From Desulfobacterales bacterium (lineage in GTDB: Bacteria; Desulfobacterota; Desulfobacteria; Desulfobacterales; 4be13): a stretch of 6,571 bases of DNA. The stretch covers positions 1-6,571 of the forward strand of contig JAOZLU010000409.1 in NCBI GenBank assembly GCA_029934695.1, in the 5' to 3' direction. Positions 1 to 4,209 of this stretch are shown here, piece by piece. The notes beneath the pieces are model-generated. The model was not told the origin of the DNA and did no database searches. It worked only from the letters and a program-made list of their open reading frames with translations. A program made the position numbers and the translations under genes. Each line of letters begins with the position of its first letter. Position 1 is the first letter of the stretch.

Positions 1-34
1 CCTTTGTGGTTAAAAAGGTGCGATGCAGGGCTGA

Positions 35-63
35 TTTCAGGCATCCCCTAAAAGCGTTATAAT
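35..63 (+). promoter_or_regulatory. Possible promoter upstream of prmA
   Basis: A perfect TATAAT hexamer lies at 58-63, with a poor -35 candidate TTTCAG at 35-40 and a 17-nt spacer. It would leave a leader of about 120 nt before prmA. The region from 1 to 189 holds no convincing gene: two frames are open from the left edge only as far as stops near 49-51 and 60-62, so the 3' end of an upstream gene is possible but cannot be recognised. The promoter call rests only on hexamer match and spacing. Confidence 0.2.
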
Positions 64-189
64 CAGTGAAATTTTAATATTGGAAAGAAAAAATAAATAT
101 GCTAAAAAAGTCCTTCTGATTATGGTGACGTGTCAGATTGCCAATTATAAACCCTCGACTATCAGTCTGTATAAAAAAGAGAAAAAATT

Positions 190-1131
190 ATGAAATGGAT
201 AGAAACAAAAGTTATTTTTGATTTTGATGACAAACCGCTTGCCAGCGATCTTATTTCAAATATTTTTTATGATATGGGGCTGCAAGGCGTTGTTGTGGAA
301 AGCCAGGCTGCCGAAATCACGGAAGACTGGGCAGAAGACGCTCTGAGAACATCGGATGATGATGCTGTGACCGGTTATTTTCCCAAAAATGATGCGGCGG
401 AAAAAAAATTCCGTGTGCTGGAACAAGGGCTGGCACTTATGAAAAAGGAAAACCGCATTATCACCCGGGTGATCTGTCGTGAAATAGATGAGGAAGACTG
501 GTCTGAATCGTGGAAAGAATATTTCTGGCCGGAGAAAATAAGCGAAAACTTCGTGGTGAAGCCCACATGGCGGGAGTATTCCTCCTCTGAAGATGAAATC
601 GTCATTGAGATAGATCCGGGCATGGCCTTTGGTACGGGTACGCATCCCACAACCGCTTTATGTATTCAGATGATTGAGAGGTACCTGAAACCCGGAGCTT
701 CTTTTTTGGATGTCGGAACAGGCTCCGGAATTCTCATGGTTTCAGCCGCAAAGATCGGGGCAGAACCGGTCTGGGGGGTGGATACAGATGAGGTTGCCGT
801 GGAAATTGCCCGGAAAAATTTATTGCTGAACAGGACAGACACCTCGAAATTCAGGGTGATGACCGGCAATCTTGCAGATGCGGTGGACAGGCGATTTGAT
901 CTTGTGGCCGCGAATATATTGTCGGAGGTGATTCTTGTTTTGCTGGATACAGTTCAGGATGTTCTGACAAAAGACGGCATTTTTATCTGTTCCGGCATTA
1001 TCGAAAGAAATAAAGACGCTGTGGTGCGAAAAATGGAGGATTCGGGGTTTGAAATCATGGAAATCAAAATAAAAGAAGAATGGGTTTCAATTGCAGGAAG
1101 GCCCTCTGCCGGACAGGTTCCCATGTTGTAA
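190..1131 (+). CDS. prmA: Ribosomal protein L11 methyltransferase PrmA
   Basis: This cytoplasmic SAM-dependent methyltransferase trimethylates ribosomal protein L11 at several amino groups (family knowledge). The 313-residue length is normal. Visible landmarks are the family's E-E-D-W-x-x-x-W-K-x-Y-F segment at about 101-112, the substrate/cofactor loop D-P-G-M-A-F-G-T-G-T-H-P-T-T at 142-155, SAM motif I L-D-V-G-T-G-S-G at 173-180, the acidic end of strand 2 (G-V-D-T-D, 196-200), the methylase motif A-N-I-L-S-E at 241-246, and a C-terminal E-W-V-S-I-A-G-R-P. The N-terminal part corresponds to the L11-recognition domain. The start ATG is preceded only by a weak purine tract (AAGAGA), but no better in-frame start exists and the N-terminus M-K-W-I-E is typical of the family. 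It stands alone, with the next gene convergent. The sequence looks intact. Confidence 0.96.
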   Translation: MKWIETKVIFDFDDKPLASDLISNIFYDMGLQGVVVESQAAEITEDWAEDALRTSDDDAVTGYFPKNDAAEKKFRVLEQGLALMKKENRIITRVICREIDEEDWSESWKEYFWPEKISENFVVKPTWREYSSSEDEIVIEIDPGMAFGTGTHPTTALCIQMIERYLKPGASFLDVGTGSGILMVSAAKIGAEPVWGVDTDEVAVEIARKNLLLNRTDTSKFRVMTGNLADAVDRRFDLVAANILSEVILVLLDTVQDVLTKDGIFICSGIIERNKDAVVRKMEDSGFEIMEIKIKEEWVSIAGRPSAGQVPML

Positions 1132-1150
1132 GGCAAATTTGCAATTTGCC
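1132..1150 (+). terminator. Stem-loop right after the prmA stop
   Basis: A perfect 7-bp inverted repeat, GGCAAAT / ATTTGCC, with a 5-nt loop starts at the base after the prmA TAA. The position suits a transcript end or mRNA-stabilising hairpin. No T-run follows, so it is not a standard intrinsic terminator. Confidence 0.35.
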
Positions 1151-1171
1151 CGGATGCGATTTGCAAAACAT

Positions 1172-1221
1172 CCTCGTTACGAGGCTCCGCCTCGTAACGC
1201 ATGGATGGAAGCTCTGCCTCC
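1172..1221. repeat. Palindromic intergenic repeat, two stem-loops
   Basis: Bases 1175-1185 (CGTTACGAGGC) and 1189-1199 (GCCTCGTAACG) form a perfect 11-bp inverted repeat around the loop TCC. The left arm is itself nested in a second palindrome, CCTCG-TTA-CGAGG (1172-1184). A second, smaller hairpin follows at 1207-1221 (GGAAGC-TCT-GCCTCC, one G-T pair), and the word GGAGGCTCC recurs at 1251-1259. It lies between the convergent ends of prmA and the lipoprotein gene, a usual home for REP-like elements. It may serve as a bidirectional transcription barrier, but that is inference. Confidence 0.6.
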
Positions 1222-1267
1222 GACACGAATCAGACCAAAACCGTAAACCCGGAGGCTCCACTGCCAG

Positions 1268-1951
1268 CTACTCCATCACCATAAGCACAACCCGTCGGTT
1301 TTTCGCACGGTTGCCTGCTGTGTCGTTAGGTGCGACATGTCTGGATTCACCATAGGAAAAGACGTTCATGCGATGCAGCGGAATATTGTGTCTTGTATGA
1401 AGATAACGCATAACACTTTCTGCCCGGGCCTGTCCGAGCTTCAGGTTATACGCGTCGGAACCGATATTGTCCGTATGTCCCTGTATCTCAATATAAATTT
1501 CTTTATTTTCCGTTATCAGGACATTGGCGAACATGGACAGGGCTGAAGCAGCGTCTTTGGAAAGTCCTGTTTTGCCGAACGCGAAAAAAACCGATTCATC
1601 CGAAATCGTCATTTCATAAAGCAGTTTGCCTTCCCTGAGTTTGTCTCTGGCCCGCTTCATGGCCTCCTGGGCGGTATTCAGTTCCTTATAGATTTCCTCT
1701 CTCTGCCTTTCCATAACACCCTGCAACGCGTGAATATCCTGCTGACTCGCCTCTACTTCCTTCCGGACGCTGCCGATACTCACCCCCGTATCTGTGCGAA
1801 GCGAATTGATTTCGGAGTTTAATTCCTCAGTTTTTATTGACAGCAGCCTGATCTGCTCATCGACATATTCTTTGGTGTTCGCACATCCGGTCATTCCTGA
1901 CAAAAGGATGCCGGCTGCGACAGTGAAAATACAAAATGATTTTCTCATCAT
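1268..1951 (-). CDS. OmpA-family peptidoglycan-associated lipoprotein
   Basis: The 227-residue product is probably an outer-membrane lipoprotein that grips peptidoglycan. Residues 1-22 form a lipoprotein signal peptide (M-M-R-K, hydrophobic core, then G-M-T-G-C), making Cys23 the likely lipidated residue; Met at -3 of the lipobox is uncommon. Residues 28-108 are charged, heptad-like and free of Pro, consistent with a coiled-coil stalk. Residues 114-227 are an OmpA C-terminal domain: F-F-A-F-G-K-T-G-L, then I-Q-G-H-T-D-N-I-G-S-D-A-Y-N (157-169), Q-A-R-A-E-S-V (174-180), Y-G-E-S (200-203) and N-R-R-V-V-L near the end. The Asp and Arg expected to bind diaminopimelate are present. A GAGGAG ribosome-binding site lies just upstream of the first of two adjacent ATG codons. 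Its architecture resembles Pal or stalked OmpA lipoproteins, but no tol genes are nearby, so I do not call it pal. Confidence 0.88.
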   Translation of the reverse strand: MMRKSFCIFTVAAGILLSGMTGCANTKEYVDEQIRLLSIKTEELNSEINSLRTDTGVSIGSVRKEVEASQQDIHALQGVMERQREEIYKELNTAQEAMKRARDKLREGKLLYEMTISDESVFFAFGKTGLSKDAASALSMFANVLITENKEIYIEIQGHTDNIGSDAYNLKLGQARAESVMRYLHTRHNIPLHRMNVFSYGESRHVAPNDTAGNRAKNRRVVLMVME

Positions 1952-1962
1952 TCACTCTCCTC

Positions 1963-1999
1963 TCGACAGTAAAAAGTTGAAAGCATTTATGACTGTCGA
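1963..1999. repeat. 8-bp inverted repeat upstream of the lipoprotein gene
   Basis: TCGACAGT (1963-1970) and ACTGTCGA (1992-1999) are perfect complements with a 21-nt spacer. The left arm sits within 12-19 nt of the lipoprotein start codon and next to its Shine-Dalgarno sequence, so the structure could be an operator or an mRNA hairpin that modulates translation. No regulator can be named. The right arm belongs to a 12-mer that recurs at 3999-4010. Confidence 0.35.
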
Positions 2000-2022
2000 A
2001 CCTCTTCTGATTGAAATATTAT

Positions 2023-2063
2023 TTCTCGTTCCCGCACTGTAATGCAAAGCGTGAGAACGAGAA
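2023..2063. repeat. Imperfect palindromic repeat, CTCGTTC type
   Basis: The arms TTCTCGTTC (2023-2031) and GAACGAGAA (2055-2063) pair perfectly, and the stem continues imperfectly inwards (CCGCAC against GCGTGA). It lies four bases beyond the stop codon of the 84-residue gene and upstream of the lipoprotein gene, both on the minus strand. It could limit read-through between them. Without a T-run it is not a classical terminator. It resembles the dispersed CTCGTTCCCACGC-type repeats of environmental Gram-negative genomes (from memory). Confidence 0.5.
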
Positions 2064-2066
2064 TAC

Positions 2067-2321
2067 TCAGACGCGATTCCTGAGCAATTCCCTTGCCGCC
2101 TGGGGGTCATAAGCGCGGTCCGGATCAAAGCCCTCACCTTTGTATGTGACCCTTGCCTGCTTTATTGCGTCATAAGGTACCCAGCCGTGTTCCTCCCACA
2201 GTCCTGGATCGTCTGCATTCCACAGCCTGAAACATAAGCCTTCCCCGGTTTCACAAACATACATCCGAACACGCATGTTTTGGGGAAAAGGATAATAATA
2301 CACGCCTCTGTCATCTTTCAT
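2067..2321 (-). CDS. Conserved-looking small protein, function unknown
   Basis: The 84-residue product is not assigned to any family I can name. It is soluble, with no signal peptide or membrane segment, and rich in aromatic and acidic residues. The N-terminal half reads like a compact beta-sheet (G-V-Y-Y-Y-P-F-P, then R-V-R-M-Y-V-C-E and G-L-C-F-R-L-W-N-A-D-D-P). A W-E-E-H-G-W-V-P-Y-D-A-I segment follows, and the C-terminal tail (D-P-Q-A-A-R-E-L-L) is probably a helix. It looks genuinely coded: an AAAGGAAG ribosome-binding site sits 5 nt before the ATG, and composition is protein-like throughout. The ribosome-binding site overlaps the edge of a 52-bp direct repeat whose second copy lies 79 bp further upstream. 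The lipoprotein gene follows on the same strand 115 nt downstream, with a stem-loop between, so co-transcription is uncertain. Confidence 0.7.
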   Translation of the reverse strand: MKDDRGVYYYPFPQNMRVRMYVCETGEGLCFRLWNADDPGLWEEHGWVPYDAIKQARVTYKGEGFDPDRAYDPQAARELLRNRV

Positions 2322-2329
2322 TCATACTT

Positions 2330-2381
2330 CCTTTCAGTTAGGGAACTCCAAATAAATAATATACCCGATTCAAAAAAATGT
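2330..2381. repeat. 52-bp direct repeat, copy 1
   Basis: This copy begins CCTTTCAGTTAGGGAACTCC and runs to an A-tract plus TGT. It matches copy 2 (2409-2460) at 50 of 52 positions; the differences are A/G in the ATACCCGA/ATGCCCGA word and A/T in the terminal A-tract. Read on the minus strand, it covers most of the leader of the 84-residue gene and part of its ribosome-binding site. Confidence 0.9.
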
Positions 2382-2383
2382 AG

Positions 2384-2410
2384 GGTGGGTGGAGCGAAGC
2401 GGAACCCACC
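2384..2410. repeat. GGTGGGT/ACCCACC stem-loop between the 52-bp repeats
   Basis: GGTGGGT (2384-2390) pairs perfectly with ACCCACC (2404-2410). The interior, GGAGCGAAGCGGA, can fold further. The element exactly fills the space between the two 52-bp copies, sharing the last CC with copy 2. Similar GGGTGGGTGGAGCGAAGC-type repeats are, from memory, widely dispersed in environmental bacterial genomes. Confidence 0.6.
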
Positions 2411-2460
2411 TTTCAGTTAGGGAACTCCAAATAAATAATATGCCCGATTCAAAAAATTGT
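2409..2460. repeat. 52-bp direct repeat, copy 2
   Basis: This is the second copy of the unit at 2330-2381, offset by 79 bp, with two substitutions. The arrangement unit - stem-loop - unit could be one tandem duplication of a 79-bp block followed by loss of the second stem-loop. Confidence 0.9.
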
Positions 2461-2549
2461 GACGTTACAACTTCCATCAATTTAAAATCCTTTCTTATCT
2501 TGGACTTGAGCTTGGACATTCATTTACGGGCGATCTGTACGTTTGTCAA

Positions 2550-2604
2550 GGTGGGTTGCGGTTTCGTTTTTTACTGCGTAAAAAATCGAAATCCTTCACC
2601 CACC
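2550..2604. repeat. Long stem-loop of the GGTGGGT family
   Basis: The outer arms are GGTGGGT (2550-2556) and ACCCACC (2598-2604). The inner arms GGTTTCG (2560-2566) and CGAAATCC (2587-2594) pair with one bulge. The innermost TTTTTTAC (2567-2574) and GTAAAAAA (2578-2585) pair perfectly around the loop TGC. The whole folds into one stem of more than 20 bp with small bulges. It shares its outer arms with the element at 2384-2410 but has a different core. Confidence 0.65.
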
Positions 2605-2738
2605 CTACTACTACTGCGGCCTGAAAGAATACCATCTGCCGTAAATGGTACTGTTCAGTATCATCCCCGCTCCTCTGTAAATCAAAATATATTCCTGGAA
2701 GCAAAAATTCCGTCACAGCAGCCACAGCCTGAGCATAT

Positions 2739-2763
2739 CCTTCGGCAGGCTCCGGGGGCCGAC
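2739..2763. repeat. CCTTCGGCAGGCTC-type repeat, isolated copy
   Basis: CCTTCGGCAGGCTCCGG followed by GGGCCGACC resembles the arm of the palindromic cluster at 2911-2976 in the same orientation as its left arm. It is a single degenerate copy, recognised by similarity to the nearby cluster. Confidence 0.45.
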
Positions 2764-2910
2764 CGATTTTCCTGAAAAAACCCATTGAACAGAACCAGTG
2801 TTCGGCAGTATAAGTTTGTCAACAAGAAACCAAATCTCCAGCCAGTAAATATACTTTTTACACCCAGAATCTTGGAATATCAATATTTTTTATGAAAATA
2901 TTATTCCCCC

Positions 2911-2976
2911 CCTTCGGCAGGGCTTCAGGGACCGGTGCCTGAGCCTGTCGAAGGCCGGTGCCGAGTCTGTTGAAGG
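2911..2976. repeat. Palindromic repeat cluster (CCTTCGACAGGCTCAGG type)
   Basis: The left arm at 2911-2935 (CCTTCGGCAGGGCTTCAGG and on to ACCGG) is the inverted counterpart of 2932-2954 (CCGGTGCCTGAGCCTGTCGAAGG is its content, in two pieces: CCGGTGCCTGAG then CCTGTCGAAGG). A second tandem copy follows at 2955-2976 (CCGGTGCCGAG, TCTGTTGAAGG) with several changes. Thus two direct copies and one inverted copy lie side by side. Repeats of this sequence type are, from memory, dispersed in many bacterial genomes. Confidence 0.65.
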
Positions 2977-2991
2977 TCAAAAAAACAAACA

Positions 2992-3020
2992 TTGCATTAT
3001 AAATTGGGATAGGCTATAAA
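2992..3020 (+). promoter_or_regulatory. Sigma-70-like promoter for the HELLH protein gene
   Basis: TTGCAT (2992-2997) and TATAAA (3015-3020) are separated by exactly 17 nt. The predicted start would give a leader of about 80 nt before the ATG at 3107. Spacing and the -10 match are good, while the -35 keeps only the TTG. It lies just beyond the palindromic repeat cluster. Confidence 0.4.
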
Positions 3021-3106
3021 AATAAATTTTTATGACCTGCAAAATCGTTCTGTGGCAAAGTGTAAATTGACAAATGAAGGATGCCAATAAGAAAAGGAAA
3101 TATTTT

Positions 3107-3901
3107 ATGCGAAATCACGAAGAAATATATCATTATCTGCTTAAACCTGACCACTTTGAACACCTTCAGATACTGATGAAAGAACAGAATATTTATGAAT
3201 CATTGAATGTTAAGGAGGTTTCACTGAAAAATGAAGATTTCCCTTATATTCTGTTCAAAATCGAAACCGACCAGATATTTGCGGCGCAGATGGTCGGGTT
3301 GCTGCTTAAAATAGATTCCCTGCTGCCGGAATATACCGACGAATATTATTTTCCGGTTATTGCAATGGCCCGCAATTATGATGCGGAAATCAACCATCTG
3401 ATCAATCTGGAACACTCTGTGGCGCATGAACTGCTCCACATAAAGGATATTCTGTCCCTGATAGAGAATGACCCTTTCTATATCCAGCGTCTGGGCAAAT
3501 ATGGTATGAACATGCTGGAAAGTATTGAAGACCTGCAGGAGAGCATTGATTTTGAAGTGTTCAAAATATTTTACCTTGAGCCGCAGGCTTTTGAAAGTGA
3601 TTTCAGCAACGGGGAAAAAACTCTCAGAACAATGTTCTTCGGGAAAATACTGGAGTATGAGTGCGGGACAGAACAGGAATATGTTGAAATGCAGATGAGC
3701 AGCTATCTCGGGAATCTCTCGGAAGCTTACAAAGACAAGTTTCCGGATGAAGGCACGGCAATAAAAAATCATATTGACGCTTCAGCAGCCAAATACGGCA
3801 AAGACGTATTAGGGGAAGCACCGTTGCAAAAATTGCAGGAACTTCGTAAAACGTATTCGATAAAAATGATGGTCAGTGCTTTTGGACAGCGGGAATTGTA
3901 A
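3107..3901 (+). CDS. Uncharacterised protein with HExxH zinc-protease motif
   Basis: The 264-residue product is not a family I recognise. I chose the ATG at 3107 because AAAAGGAAA lies 8 nt upstream; the in-frame ATG at 3074 (11 residues longer) has no ribosome-binding site. Numbered from 3107, residues 103-111 read H-S-V-A-H-E-L-L-H, so 107-111 match the HExxH zinc-binding signature, and E158-P-Q-A-F-E-S-D downstream fits the Glu-x-x-Ala third-ligand pattern of gluzincin peptidases. Much of the remainder looks helical, acidic and hydrophilic, with no signal peptide or membrane helix, so it should be cytoplasmic. The segment A-R-N-Y-D-A-E-I-N-H-L-I-N-L-E-H just before the motif may form the preceding helix. 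It is monocistronic, with a promoter-like sequence upstream and a mobile-element remnant downstream. A metallopeptidase role is inference; a chance HELLH in a helical protein is possible. Confidence 0.8.
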   Translation: MRNHEEIYHYLLKPDHFEHLQILMKEQNIYESLNVKEVSLKNEDFPYILFKIETDQIFAAQMVGLLLKIDSLLPEYTDEYYFPVIAMARNYDAEINHLINLEHSVAHELLHIKDILSLIENDPFYIQRLGKYGMNMLESIEDLQESIDFEVFKIFYLEPQAFESDFSNGEKTLRTMFFGKILEYECGTEQEYVEMQMSSYLGNLSEAYKDKFPDEGTAIKNHIDASAAKYGKDVLGEAPLQKLQELRKTYSIKMMVSAFGQREL

Positions 3902-3902
3902 A

Positions 3903-3924
3903 TGTCTGCATTTCTGTTCAGACA
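3903..3924 (+). terminator. Weak stem-loop after the HELLH protein gene
   Basis: TGTCTG (3903-3908) and CAGACA (3919-3924) form a 6-bp stem with a 10-nt loop two bases after the TAA. No T-run follows, so its use as a terminator is only suggested by position. Confidence 0.25.
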
Positions 3925-3945
3925 GGAATTTGAAATTGCCGTGTG

Positions 3946-4019
3946 AAAAGTCCAAAGTTCAAAGTTGATTCGTAACCCGTTGAAATTACTGAGCGGCATT
4001 ATGACTGTCGGGACATAAT
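3946..4019. repeat. Intergenic repeat block with small inverted repeat
   Basis: Three near-copies of AAAGTYC (AAAGTCC, AAAGTTC, AAAGTTG) run from 3947 to about 3968. Farther right, ATTATG (3998-4003) and CATAAT (4014-4019) form a 6-bp stem around ACTGTCGGGA. The 12-mer TTATGACTGTCG inside (3999-4010) also occurs at 1987-1998, and both sites are preceded by a GTTGAAA word. This points to a dispersed repeat family with a decayed copy near the lipoprotein gene. Confidence 0.4.
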
Positions 4020-4034
4020 AAGGAATATATATAA

Positions 4035-4167
4035 ATGAAAAAAGGTTTTTGCCGGCTGTCCCTCAATCCCCATGACCGTTTTTTCAAAGAAGCATTTTCC
4101 CCGTAAGGAGGCGGGTTTGCATCTGACATTCCTTGACAATTGTCTTAAATATATGTATCACCTTTAA
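4035..4167 (+). pseudogene. Rpn-type PD-(D/E)XK transposase/nuclease, frameshifted 5' fragment
   Basis: Starting at ATG 4035, with AAGGA about 10 nt upstream, the frame reads M-K-K-G-F-C-R-L-S-L-N-P-H-D-R-F-F-K-E-A-F-S-P and stops at 4104-4106. N-P-H-D-R-F-F-K-E-x-F-S is the characteristic N-terminus of Rpn-family recombination-promoting nucleases / putative transposases. Moving the frame by one base at the CCCC run (4099-4102) restores R-K-E-A-G-L-H-L-T-F-L-D-N-C-L-K-Y-M-Y-H-L, which continues the family pattern (F-S-R-K-E then F-L-x-N-x-L) until a TAA at 4165-4167. So one extra C broke the gene, and everything past the first 44 or so codons, including the nuclease core, is missing. Intact members are several times longer. 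The sequence beyond is unrelated sensor-kinase material. Recognition rests on memory of the family motif. Confidence 0.65.
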
Positions 4168-4209
4168 AACGTAAACGTAAACCTGACACTTTCATGTTGT
4201 AAAAAAAAA

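Larger units (their letters stand above)
2322..3073. other. Repeat-rich intergenic region without a credible gene
   Basis: These 750 bases carry no ORF with a ribosome-binding site and protein-like composition. They contain a 52-bp direct repeat pair, two GGTGGGT/ACCCACC stem-loops, a scattered set of CCTTCG-type palindromic repeats, an AT-rich hairpin at 2882-2902 (AATATTTT / AAAATATT) and, at the right end, a promoter-like sequence. The stretches 2461-2545 and 2611-2735 show nothing I can assign. The flanking genes diverge from this region, so it must contain the promoters for both the 84-residue gene (-) and the HELLH protein gene (+). Confidence 0.7.

Noticed and set aside
1080..1355. 91-codon plus-strand frame starting inside prmA
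   Set aside because: It starts within prmA, crosses intergenic palindromes and ends inside the oppositely oriented lipoprotein gene; best explained as chance.
2389..2775. 128-codon open frame on the plus strand in the repeat region
   Set aside because: It runs through stem-loop repeats (2550-2604) and the second 52-bp copy, has no ribosome-binding site, and its composition is not protein-like.
2546..2785. 79-codon open frame on the minus strand
   Set aside because: It also reads through the 2550-2604 palindrome and the CCTTCG-type repeat, with no ribosome-binding site or recognisable motif.
3221..3772. 183-codon minus-strand frame
   Set aside because: It is antisense to the HELLH protein gene, whose strand has the better ribosome-binding site, promoter and protein-like composition.
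4133..4161. Promoter TTGACA - 17 nt - TATCAC
   Set aside because: The hexamer match is good, but the bases are accounted for as codons of the Rpn remnant (F-L-D-N-C-L-K-Y-M-Y) and no intact gene follows, so function is unsupported.
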